Shown in pieces: positions 1-6,852 of a stretch of 33,292 nt of DNA. The stretch lies in NCBI GenBank assembly GCA_031287565.1, contig JAITSS010000021.1:1-33292 (forward strand), written 5' to 3'. The notes under the pieces were generated by a model. It was not told where the DNA came from and made no database searches. It saw only the letters and a program-made list of their open reading frames with translations. Positions within the stretch are counted from its first letter, which is position 1. The number at the start of each line of letters is the position of its first letter. This DNA comes from Desulfobulbaceae bacterium (GTDB lineage Bacteria > Desulfobacterota > Desulfobulbia > Desulfobulbales > Desulfocapsaceae). The position numbers were made by a program, and so were the translations under genes.

Positions 1-8
1 TGTGAATG

Positions 9-716
9 TTATGACTCATCTTTTTGCCTCCGATGTGATTCAATCATTTCCGGCAGTATAGCCTGCGCCTGAAATAACGGCCAGCTACGAATCGGAATAT
101 GATCGCACGGAACGGAACACATAGATAGATATTTCCGGACTTCCCCTGCATCAAGCAGTTCATCATTTGTTCTATGGATCTCAATTAGCGACACCTTAAA
201 AAAGTGCTTATCCTTATCACATGCTTTTTCCCATGTACTGGTAATGCGTTTGATCACTTCAGAGGCACTGATTTTCTCAGATGGATCCATCAGAATTTCA
301 TGGAGATTCCGCGCATCCCATTCCAGACAGCTTGAGACATCTTCTTCTTTTGCCGAAGTTTCAAAACGTACTTTAACGCAGTAGCCCAAGCCACCTAGCC
401 TACCAATACCACGGAATCCTTTGTCGGTTGTGCGATCTTTTTTTGATGCGCCGATATTCGCCAGCATGGATTTGACTTCAGCGCGAGGAATACCTATTCC
501 ATTATCTTCAAAGACGATTTTCCTGTTTTCGCTATCGATCGTTATTTCAATCTGGCCTTCATCTGACTTCAGGATGCCATTGTTCCTGGCCTCATCAATC
601 GCATCCGCCGCATTTTGGACATATTCGCGAAACAGAAACAGAGGATTGTCGTACATACCCTCCGATAGGGTTTCGATAACGTTTTTGCCGAAAATCGGCT
701 CATGATCTTCCAACAT
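9..716 (-). CDS. GHKL/Hsp90-type ATPase domain protein, probably truncated
   Basis: A 235-residue protein with the Bergerat ATP-binding fold of Hsp90, MutL and related ATPases. Visible motifs are the N-box EYVQNAADAIDEA near residues 31-43, the G1 box DNGIGI near 72-77, and the G2 lid GFRGIGRLGG near 100-109. The start is the ATG at 716, which has GGGAGG about 10 nt upstream; an in-frame TTG at 734 is less likely because the Shine-Dalgarno lies over it. Relatives I know with this kind of N-terminus are several hundred residues long, with middle and C-terminal domains. Here a TAA stops the frame right after the ATPase domain. The gene could be cut by a nonsense mutation, be a genuine stand-alone ATPase, or be followed by a second piece beyond the window edge, of which only 8 bases are visible. 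It lies next to hicBA and a NurA-HerA operon, so a defence role is possible but unproven. Confidence 0.8.
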   Translation of the reverse strand: MLEDHEPIFGKNVIETLSEGMYDNPLFLFREYVQNAADAIDEARNNGILKSDEGQIEITIDSENRKIVFEDNGIGIPRAEVKSMLANIGASKKDRTTDKGFRGIGRLGGLGYCVKVRFETSAKEEDVSSCLEWDARNLHEILMDPSEKISASEVIKRITSTWEKACDKDKHFFKVSLIEIHRTNDELLDAGEVRKYLSMCSVPCDHIPIRSWPLFQAQAILPEMIESHRRQKDES

Positions 717-754
717 ATTCTTATATCCTCCCAATTTTAAGAGTTTTAAGTGAT

Positions 755-781
755 TTGACTTTTGGACAGTGGGTGTATATC
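755..781 (+). promoter_or_regulatory. Candidate promoter of hicBA
   Basis: TTGACT at 755-760 matches five of six bases of a -35 box, and TATATC at 776-781 is a passable -10 box. The 15-nt spacer is shorter than the ideal 17, so this is a weak prediction. It sits about 60 nt before hicB, between hicB and the divergent ATPase gene. HicB proteins often repress their own operon, but I see no clear operator palindrome here. Confidence 0.3.
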
Positions 782-840
782 TTCAGTAACTATGTGTTTT
801 CCCGCCTTTATTTTCACCAAGCGCAAAGGATAGGCAAATT

Positions 841-1065
841 ATGACGAAATGCACATTGACGGCTTTCATTGAGCGGGACGAGGACGGCTATGTCGCGCTG
901 TGCCCCGAATTGGACATTGCCAGCCAGGGCGACAGCGTTGAAGACGCCTCGCGCAATCTGCGGGAAGCGGTTGAACTGTTCTTTGAATGCGCGGACGCCA
1001 CAGAAATTTCCCGACGACTGCGTGGCGAAGTGTATATCTCGCGCTTTGAAGCGTCCTATGCCTAA
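841..1065 (+). CDS. hicB: HicB-family antitoxin
   Basis: A 74-residue protein of the HicB antitoxin family, expected to bind and neutralise the HicA mRNA interferase. The typical partial RNase H-like core is visible: FIERDEDGYVALCPELD near residues 9-25, then a helix around DASRNLREAVELFFE. The C-terminal ribbon-helix-helix or HTH DNA-binding domain of longer HicB proteins is absent, so autoregulation may be weak or need another factor. The ATG follows AAAGGAT at a suitable distance. The stop codon overlaps the start of hicA by 8 nt, which implies translational coupling. The order is antitoxin then toxin, whereas many hic loci put hicA first. The pair converges on the herA-like gene. Confidence 0.88.
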   Translation: MTKCTLTAFIERDEDGYVALCPELDIASQGDSVEDASRNLREAVELFFECADATEISRRLRGEVYISRFEASYA

Positions 1066-1282
1066 ATTCGGCGTCTTTTCCGGGGCTGAAGTCTGCAAAA
1101 TTCTCGAACGGCACGGTTTCGCGTTGGTGCGCCAACGTGGTAGCCACGCGGTCATGCAGGGCAAAACCGCCGAGGGCGGAACTGTGACCGTGCCAGTCCC
1201 TTTGCACCGGGAAATCCGCGCCGGGACTTTATTGTCAATCATTCGCCAGTCCGGCCTACCTCGCCAGAATTTTGAGCTGTAA
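1058..1282 (+). CDS. hicA: HicA-family mRNA interferase toxin
   Basis: A 74-residue toxin of the HicA family, a small double-stranded-RNA-binding-fold protein that cleaves mRNA in the cytoplasm when not bound by HicB. The family signature is clear: RGSHAVM with the likely catalytic His30, and VPVPLHREIRAGTLLSIIRQ, the usual conserved C-terminal helix. I chose the ATG at 1058 because it gives the standard HicA length and a protein starting MPKFGVFSGAEV; upstream in-frame starts lie inside hicB. It overlaps hicB by 8 nt. The gene ends 58 nt before the converging herA-like gene. No active-site residue appears missing, so the toxin should be functional. Confidence 0.88.
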   Translation: MPKFGVFSGAEVCKILERHGFALVRQRGSHAVMQGKTAEGGTVTVPVPLHREIRAGTLLSIIRQSGLPRQNFEL

Positions 1283-1340
1283 TTGATTCCATTCACTCCG
1301 GCCCGCGCCACGAGCAGTTTTGTATCCACAAAGAATGGCA

Positions 1341-3026
1341 TCAGTTGTCACCCTTATCCTGTCTGTATAGCGGCATGGGAAAACGGATTTTCAAGAGAGA
1401 ATGGAAAACCGGGTTTTGGATGATGTATTGCCCTTGCTTCAATCGGGTCATCATACTTTTGTAGGTCGGGGGGACAAACGAGTAGGTCTTGTCGGAAACC
1501 TCAATACTGTTCGTTCTCCCGTAAGCGTGGGTCGAACAGTTGCCGGTCACACGCTTATGGATCGCGCTTTTGAATTGTTCCGCCGAAAACAGCACGATAC
1601 CCAGTGACCGCCCGCGCTCGGCGATATCCAGAAGCAGGCGCAGAATCGGCGAGGATTTTGGCGCGTCACTGGAGGCGTATTTGTTCAATTCGTCCACGAA
1701 AATAACGATGCGGTCAGGAATCCGCGCCCGTTGCTTGTCCGACATATCGTCATCAAACTCGCCAAGCTTGAGTTTTGTCACCGCCTGCATCACTGAGCCA
1801 AAGACAAATGCCTGCATGTTCTCGTCCTGCTTGGCAATATCCACTACATAGACATCACCCGCTTGCAGATCGCGTATGGCCCCTTCCAGTCGTATTTCAT
1901 TCTGGGCCGCGTTCACGGACGAGCCAAACATACGGTCGTTTTCGATGGCCTTGCGAACAATGCGACGAAATTTGCGCCAGCTCATCACCGAAATTTCCTT
2001 GCTGCCTTTGTCATTGCCTTTTTCGCCCATGTCCCGCACCGCGTTCAACATCCCTTCCCATGAATCGATATTGTGAAACGGCGGCTGTTCGGAAACAATA
2101 AAATTGATGATCGATTCAATCGTCTGATTTGGGTCTTCGACATTGGAGAAGAGCAGGTCGAGGCTTTCTTTGTCTTCCTTGAAGAGGAACTTGAATTTTT
2201 TTGCCTGTCCCTTCACTACCTGACACTCAAACACCTCTTTTTTAACATAACTTCTAACCGCTCCCTGCTCGGCGGCTGGATAGAAATATTTGACATTTTG
2301 GAATGGAATTTCCGCGAGTCCCATGCTCCTGTACATGCCGTGGTCGGCCTCAGATAATTGCGGGCTTAGCTCGTCGATTGAGAGCAAATCCCGCCCTTTA
2401 ACGTTCATGAAGATGTAGGCGACATTCTTTTTTGTCGCTTCCGCCAGCGTCTGCTGTTGCAAAGCGTTTAACAGAAACATGGCATACGACGTTTTAGCCG
2501 CCAGACCGGAGATGCCGGAAATATTCAGATGCGCTCCTTCCGGGCCGATCAAAAAGTCAGAATTGACATAGACGGGCAGGTCGATGCGGTCATCATCTAA
2601 ACCGCCATACATTTCCAGGTAGCCGCAGACAATGGGATTTTTCATTTCATCAAGCCCCAGCGCCGCCTGAATATCCTCTTTCGAGCCAAGCGCCACTGTC
2701 GCGCCATTCTGCGCCGGGATATAGATGTTTTTGGTATTGCCAACCACCCGCGCCCTGACATAGTTCATGCCAATGCGGTCGGTGTTGGCGGGCGCATCAA
2801 GCTGGCCGAAGTCGTTGGAAATGAAACTGGCGAGAAAGCTGTCAGCGTCGGTGATATGTGAAATTTCTTCAACCACACCGTAGGTTTGGCTGTCACGCAC
2901 ATGCTCGACCACCACCACATCAAAAGGATTCAGCAAGGTATCCTTGTCCGTCCAAAAACAGAAATTGTCGATGGTTGTTGGGTTTTTTTCCAGCGCCGCC
3001 ACTTTGCCGATTATTTTTCCTGACAT
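1341..3026 (-). CDS. HerA-like ATPase/DNA translocase, partner of the NurA-like nuclease
   Basis: A 561-residue HerA/FtsK-superfamily ATPase. HerA proteins form hexamers that pump DNA and drive the NurA nuclease. The N-terminus resembles a HerA-type barrel domain. The P-loop region is unusual: GISGLAAKTS at residues 171-180 keeps Lys178-Thr179 but has Ala177 where glycine precedes lysine in a normal Walker A. Walker B is clear (IVIFVDELN, Asp445-Glu446). A conserved late segment follows (FSAEQFKSAIHKRV, then STHAYGRTN), as expected for sensor and arginine-finger parts. The gene starts 12 nt after the nurA-like stop with AAGGG as ribosome-binding site, so the two are one operon. Such pairs occur in archaeal end resection and in bacterial defence loci. 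ATPase activity with this P-loop needs testing. Confidence 0.8.
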   Translation of the reverse strand: MSGKIIGKVAALEKNPTTIDNFCFWTDKDTLLNPFDVVVVEHVRDSQTYGVVEEISHITDADSFLASFISNDFGQLDAPANTDRIGMNYVRARVVGNTKNIYIPAQNGATVALGSKEDIQAALGLDEMKNPIVCGYLEMYGGLDDDRIDLPVYVNSDFLIGPEGAHLNISGISGLAAKTSYAMFLLNALQQQTLAEATKKNVAYIFMNVKGRDLLSIDELSPQLSEADHGMYRSMGLAEIPFQNVKYFYPAAEQGAVRSYVKKEVFECQVVKGQAKKFKFLFKEDKESLDLLFSNVEDPNQTIESIINFIVSEQPPFHNIDSWEGMLNAVRDMGEKGNDKGSKEISVMSWRKFRRIVRKAIENDRMFGSSVNAAQNEIRLEGAIRDLQAGDVYVVDIAKQDENMQAFVFGSVMQAVTKLKLGEFDDDMSDKQRARIPDRIVIFVDELNKYASSDAPKSSPILRLLLDIAERGRSLGIVLFSAEQFKSAIHKRVTGNCSTHAYGRTNSIEVSDKTYSFVPPTYKSMMTRLKQGQYIIQNPVFHSLLKIRFPMPLYRQDKGDN

Positions 3027-3038
3027 TTTTAACCCTTG

Positions 3039-4175
3039 TTAAAATAGATTGACGAAATGCGCGGCGCCACGATATTTGCTTTTGATAAAGGTCTCGGTCA
3101 GATAGACAGGGTAGAGATGGTTAGCCCAACGTTTATCTTTGCCGTAGCAAACGGGATTACGCTCGTTCACCAGCCAAGCGCTGATGTTGTCCACTTCATG
3201 GCTATCCAGTCCATTCTCCTCTTCTTCTTGGGTCACGAGAATTTTTTCGCATTTGACAATGCCGTCAAACGGCCCCTGACTTTGACGCGGTTCTCGTAGG
3301 CGCACATACCACACGGCGAATTTGCCATCGACGCGGTCGGTCTGATATTTCGCGGCTGGAGTGCGTTCATAGGGCTTGAGCGAGGCTATCATCCCCGCCG
3401 CGCTGCGATTATTTTTCAATTTAGCCAGCTCAGGGTTAAACGACTTTGACACGCCGACCACACGCTTGTAGTTGCTGCGGATGCGGCTGAAGGTAAACGG
3501 GTCATCTTTGTCGGCAATGCGGTTGTATTCCAATGACCCATCCTTTATGAGCCAGGAACGGTCGTTGATGAGATGCCGGTGGACGAGTTGTTCCACCATC
3601 GCTTTCTCCCGTTCGACCATATACTCCTGAATGCGGGCGACGCCTTTGTCTTCAAAATTCTCGTCCGCTGGCGTGGGATAAAAAAGCAAGGCATCAAGGT
3701 GGACGCGGTCTTGCCCCGCGTTCAATTTGCCCGCGAGGTCAGCGCAAAAAGCGCGGTGTTGTTTGGCGCTTTTCCCATCCGCATCCACTTTGTCAGGCAA
3801 AGCCAAGACGGCGTGCAGGGAGAATTCGCAAGCCGCCAAACGACGACTTTCACGTTTGCAGACACCGACGCCAATTTGCCCGGCAATGATGGGAAAAACC
3901 TGCGTTCCTATGGGGAGATCGGCAATTTTGTAGGTTCGACGCGAGCCATCGAGAAAAAGCTTGAAGGTTGGTTCCTGTTGCCGCCAATTCGCCGCGATGG
4001 AGGCGATGTTGCGAGGGCTGTCGTATCGTGTGGTTTCACCCGGTTTGTCCATCAATTGGCGAAGGCAATCGTCGTATTCGAGGAGCGAGTCGCGTTCGTG
4101 GTCAAGGCAACGACGGTAGGCGGCGAAACAGGTTCGTTTGATGTTTTGTTCAAAAATACTGATCACGTTTCCCAT
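3039..4175 (-). CDS. NurA-like nuclease domain protein
   Basis: A 378-residue protein that I assign to the NurA nuclease family, an RNase H-like fold that degrades DNA 5'-3' with HerA. Supporting motifs are LFLDGSRRTYK with candidate metal-binding Asp76, the following strand PIIAGQIGVGV, the second acidic motif LIKDGSLEY with Asp212, and VVGVSKSF at 239-246, which matches the lysine-containing NurA motif. The N-terminal 60 residues are helical and charged. The ATG at 4175 gives a protein starting MGNVISIF; a GTG at 4214 would add 13 residues, but it would overlap the open frame of gene X. No strong Shine-Dalgarno is visible. It is followed after 12 nt by the HerA-like gene. The assignment rests on motif order and neighbour, because NurA sequences diverge strongly. 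Confidence 0.72.
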   Translation of the reverse strand: MGNVISIFEQNIKRTCFAAYRRCLDHERDSLLEYDDCLRQLMDKPGETTRYDSPRNIASIAANWRQQEPTFKLFLDGSRRTYKIADLPIGTQVFPIIAGQIGVGVCKRESRRLAACEFSLHAVLALPDKVDADGKSAKQHRAFCADLAGKLNAGQDRVHLDALLFYPTPADENFEDKGVARIQEYMVEREKAMVEQLVHRHLINDRSWLIKDGSLEYNRIADKDDPFTFSRIRSNYKRVVGVSKSFNPELAKLKNNRSAAGMIASLKPYERTPAAKYQTDRVDGKFAVWYVRLREPRQSQGPFDGIVKCEKILVTQEEEENGLDSHEVDNISAWLVNERNPVCYGKDKRWANHLYPVYLTETFIKSKYRGAAHFVNLF

Positions 4176-4186
4176 AGTTTTCGTGG

Positions 4187-4494
4187 TTAGGATTTGACGT
4201 AGGAATGCCGACACGGCAAAGGACGGCCAAAGGCAAAAAAAATCCCCGAACCCTGGGCAGGGAACGGAGATACGCTACACGAGTATGACGAACTTAAAGA
4301 GCCAGTAAAAATATCTGAACTGACAGGCGCGTCCGCAAACCTATAAATGGGGAAAGTAAATTCGCCAGGCATAGCGCCCTGCCTGCCCACCCCAGTCCAC
4401 GAAAGACGACAGCAAACCCCTGCGTGATTGTGCTGAACACGAAAAAGCGAGCGCGGCCAATAGGCGCATGGAAGGCCTAAATCAGATTTTTTGC
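4187..4494 (-). other. Open frame-shifted extension of gene X
   Basis: This 308-nt stretch between gene X and nurA has no independent gene I can support. Read on the minus strand in the frame reached by deleting one C from the adjacent ten-C tract, it stays open for about 100 codons. It ends in TAA at 4187-4189, 11 nt before the nurA ATG. The encoded sequence is rich in Ser, Phe, Pro and Cys and resembles no family I know. Either this is the true C-terminus of X, switched by slippage or broken by an error, or the opening is chance. Confidence 0.45.
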
Positions 4495-5021
4495 GGGGGG
4501 GGGGCTACAGCGAGCGAATAGACAGCGGTAAAAACGCCACATGTATCGCCGCATATAAGCGTCAGTGTATCGCCTAAAGCTGCCTGCGCGCGCCTAACGC
4601 CGCCTCGTCGTTCCTCTTTCATCAAACCGAAACTTCGTTGGAAAATCTCGCGGAACTTTTGAGCAATCTGGTCTGTTGCCGCCCAGCGAAGCTGAATGAT
4701 GGCACCTGTATCAAGAATTTTTGCCTGGAAGGTTTCACCATCTAAAACAATCGTAGCCGCGACGGTATCCTGACAATGCCGCCGGAATGTTGTCGCGTCC
4801 GCTTTCTTTATGGCAAGACCGTGATGAAAAAGCGACCAGGTCGGGCTGTTGACATACACCCTTTTCCCGGCTTCACCTGAGGGCAATGACGACTGGACGG
4901 CCTCGTTCTCCAGCGGCAGAATCAGCACAACCACATCCTTTCCCACTAATTCACCCGGAAGATGAATCGTTACAGTTTGGGAACGTGTTGCTGCCGCCGG
5001 ATAGAATTTACTGACAATCAT
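4482..5021 (-). CDS. Unknown protein X of the NurA-HerA operon, frame ending at a poly-C tract
   Basis: As read, this encodes 179 residues of unknown function. The start ATG at 5021 lies 13 nt after the stop of the HEAT-like gene; an open frame continues upstream but overlaps that gene. The N-terminus has a strand-rich stretch (SQTVTIHLPGELVGKDVVVLILP) that loosely resembles the start of small antitoxin-like or AbrB-like proteins; this is weak. A charged helical part follows around FREIFQRSFGLMKEERR. No signal peptide or membrane segment is seen. The frame stops seven codons past a run of ten Cs that encodes three prolines. Loss of one C extends it to 4187, giving about 278 residues and normal operon spacing to nurA. 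I do not recognise the family and propose no function. Confidence 0.5.
   Translation of the reverse strand: MIVSKFYPAAATRSQTVTIHLPGELVGKDVVVLILPLENEAVQSSLPSGEAGKRVYVNSPTWSLFHHGLAIKKADATTFRRHCQDTVAATIVLDGETFQAKILDTGAIIQLRWAATDQIAQKFREIFQRSFGLMKEERRGGVRRAQAALGDTLTLICGDTCGVFTAVYSLAVAPPPQKI
4495..4504 (-). repeat. Ten-base homopolymer (C10 on coding strand) in gene X
   Basis: Ten consecutive G on the plus strand, C on the coding strand, within the codons for Ala-Pro-Pro-Pro. Tracts of this length are prone to slipped-strand mispairing, as in known contingency loci. C10 gives a stop after Gln-Lys-Ile. C9 opens the frame to 4187. C11 ends within about six codons after the tract. A sequencing or assembly error in the run would give the same picture. 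Confidence 0.85.
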
Positions 5022-5034
5022 AGAGTGTGCGATT

Positions 5035-5901
5035 TCACTTGCGCCGGTTCTTTTTTCGCGAGGCCCGCGCCGCCTTGCGCTTCGCTTTGTTGTCTGGCTT
5101 TTTGGCTTTCGGCGCTGTTGGTCTTTTGGTCGGCGCCACATCTTCGTGGATGGGCGGCCAGGGCATGATGGGTCGTGGCGTTTTCCTCATAGCCAGCAGG
5201 CCAAGCGCAATTTGCACGTCTTCCCAATCCCCGATAATATTGATATCCACCTGATTTTTGGCGAAGGCTTCCTCAATCAAAGGCGTTGCCTCCACCGCCC
5301 GCAGATCTCGCAAAGCGCCGATAACAAATCCGTTGAACGCCTTGTCGTTTTCCTCCAATGCCGACAGGGCGCGAAAGAGAACCGCCACCACTTCATCCCG
5401 ATGCGAGGTTTCGGCCATGGCCAAGTCGGTCATGGCTCGTATGACCACCAAACGCGCAAACAAGTCCCGATCAGGATCATTGAAAAAACGAATCAGTTCC
5501 GGCAAAACGACCGCGCCAAACATAACGAACACGCTGAGCAACTCGTCATGCGCCCAATCGTCATTCGGATAGTCATTCAACAGGTTGAGCAGAGGAACAA
5601 CCGCCTGACTAGCGCCCAGTCGCCCCAGCGCCCGCCAGGCATGAACAGGCGCCCAGACTTGCTTGTCTTCGGCATGAGCCTGGTTCAAGTCCTCATCCAC
5701 ACTCATGCGGATCAAATCGGGGATATGCTCGGCGGTAATGCCAAGCTGCTGGTAGTCCAGCCAGTCGCTGCCCAGCTTCCCCAAGGAGAGCAGTTGGTCA
5801 AGCGGCGGCGGGTAGTTGGTCGCGCCATTCATGGGGTATGATTGTGGTGGAATTTGCTGGAACGGTTCATAGCTGGCGAATGGAGATTGATCAAAATTCA
5901 T
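5035..5901 (-). CDS. HEAT-like repeat protein with basic tail (DUF1186-like)
   Basis: A 288-residue, mostly helical protein. Residues about 85-235 contain paired helices typical of HEAT or PBS-lyase repeats, for example APVHAWRALGRLGASQAVVPLL, VFVMFGAVVLPELIRFF and ARLVVIRAMTDLAM. The overall layout recalls DUF1186, tentatively. The last 40 residues are extremely basic, ending ASRKKNRRK, which could bind nucleic acid. The ATG at 5901 is preferred over an adjoining TTG; no good Shine-Dalgarno is placed for either. Gene X starts 13 nt downstream, and NurA-like and HerA-like genes follow on the same strand, so this is probably the first gene of that operon. HEAT scaffolds commonly mediate protein or DNA contacts. 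The exact role is unknown. Confidence 0.7.
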   Translation of the reverse strand: MNFDQSPFASYEPFQQIPPQSYPMNGATNYPPPLDQLLSLGKLGSDWLDYQQLGITAEHIPDLIRMSVDEDLNQAHAEDKQVWAPVHAWRALGRLGASQAVVPLLNLLNDYPNDDWAHDELLSVFVMFGAVVLPELIRFFNDPDRDLFARLVVIRAMTDLAMAETSHRDEVVAVLFRALSALEENDKAFNGFVIGALRDLRAVEATPLIEEAFAKNQVDINIIGDWEDVQIALGLLAMRKTPRPIMPWPPIHEDVAPTKRPTAPKAKKPDNKAKRKAARASRKKNRRK

Positions 5902-5916
5902 CAAGCATCAATGCGG

Positions 5917-5948
5917 TTTCCCCTCTTCCAGATGCGGGAAAGGGGAAA
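5917..5948 (-). terminator. Inverted repeat between rubrerythrin gene and HEAT operon
   Basis: TTTCCCC at 5917-5923 pairs with GGGGAAA at 5942-5948, with further partial pairing inside. On the minus strand it follows the rubrerythrin stop. No T run follows it, so it is a doubtful intrinsic terminator and could also be a leader structure of the HEAT operon. Confidence 0.3.
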
Positions 5949-5976
5949 CGCAGGCATGGATTGGCGGGCGCGTTCG

Positions 5977-6558
5977 TCACCAATTGCGGGCCAGAATCTC
6001 AAAATAGCCCTTCGGTTTGACACAGGCCGGGCATTTGTCCGGCGGCGTCGGGCCGATGTGCAGATAGCCGCAGTTGACGCATTTCCAGATTTGTTGCTCC
6101 GGGCGACTGAAGACCGCGCCACTTTCAATGTTGGCGGCCAGTTGCCGGAACATTTCTTCGTGGTGGCGCTCGGCGACGCTAATCGCGTCGAAGGTGTCGG
6201 CGGCGCGGGCAAAGCCTTCCTCGCGGGCGATCACAGCAAACGAACTGTACAAAACGCCGTGGACGTACAGCTCTAATTCCGCTGAAGCTATGAGATTGGC
6301 TTTGGTGTCGCGTTCGACCCCGGCCGGAAAGGCGCCGGTGATTTCCAGGTCGCCGCCGTTGAAAAACTTAAAAAAACGGATGGCGTGCTCGTATTCCTGC
6401 TGGGCGGTTTCATCAAAAAGCGCGGCAATCTGATGAAACCCGTCCTCACGGGCGCGGCTGGCGAAAATGTTGTAGCGAGTCCGCGCCTGCGCCTCGGCGG
6501 AATAGGAAACAAGCAGGTTTTTCGCCGTCCGGCTGTCGCGAAAGGCGGTCATGGTCAT
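5977..6558 (-). CDS. rbr: Rubrerythrin
   Basis: A 193-residue rubrerythrin, the cytoplasmic non-haem diiron peroxidase that reduces hydrogen peroxide in anaerobes. The ferritin-like helical bundle carries diiron ligands in SAEAQARTRY near residue 22, QQEYEHA near 55-58, SAELELYVHG near 94 and AERHHEEM near 130. The C-terminal rubredoxin-like domain has CVNCGY and CPAC, giving the Fe(SCys)4 site. Its length is normal for the family. The start codon overlaps the ferredoxin stop as ATGA, so translation is coupled. The ferredoxin may supply electrons; rubredoxin is the better-known donor. A second in-frame ATG lies two codons later. Confidence 0.95.
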   Translation of the reverse strand: MTMTAFRDSRTAKNLLVSYSAEAQARTRYNIFASRAREDGFHQIAALFDETAQQEYEHAIRFFKFFNGGDLEITGAFPAGVERDTKANLIASAELELYVHGVLYSSFAVIAREEGFARAADTFDAISVAERHHEEMFRQLAANIESGAVFSRPEQQIWKCVNCGYLHIGPTPPDKCPACVKPKGYFEILARNW

Positions 6559-6746
6559 TCCTCAACGATGATCGCTTCGGCCCCGCACTCGGCGGCGGCC
6601 TTACGCACAACTTCCTCGTATTTTTCCGGGATCACGTCAAATTGAACAACCGACAAAAGCTTCTCCTCATCGTACTGAAACACCTCCGGACAGAGTTTGT
6701 TACAGTTACGGTCGCCCATACATTGCTTGGTGATTGTCGCTTTCAT
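6555..6746 (-). CDS. Small ferredoxin with Cys-x2-Asp-x2-Cys cluster motif
   Basis: A 63-residue ferredoxin. Ligand residues are Cys9, Cys15, Cys19 (followed by proline) and a distant Cys54. Asp12 stands where most [4Fe-4S] ferredoxins have the second cysteine. This is the arrangement of the Pyrococcus furiosus type, which binds an Asp-ligated [4Fe-4S] cluster that readily converts to [3Fe-4S]. The ATG at 6746 follows AGGAGA, which settles the start; the open frame continues upstream without support. It precedes rubrerythrin with a 4-nt overlap, suggesting a role in electron supply for peroxide detoxification. An electron route from pyruvate:ferredoxin oxidoreductase is possible. Confidence 0.92.
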   Translation of the reverse strand: MKATITKQCMGDRNCNKLCPEVFQYDEEKLLSVVQFDVIPEKYEEVVRKAAAECGAEAIIVEE

Positions 6747-6852
6747 GGTTGTTTCTCCTGATTTGGGATGGATAAAAACTCTCGGAGCGGCTGAGAGCGG
6801 GAATTCTTTGTACGCGCCTGTCCTGGATTCGTCAAAGGAAAAACACGCCGCT

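Noticed and set aside
1283-1340. Terminator between hicA and the herA-like gene
   Set aside because: Only a 6-bp inverted match (CCATTC/GAATGG) with a long loop is present, too weak to call.
4187-4390. Independent 67-codon gene upstream of nurA
   Set aside because: It starts with GTG in mid-frame without a ribosome-binding site. The same frame continues upstream to the C10 tract of gene X, so an extension of X explains it better.
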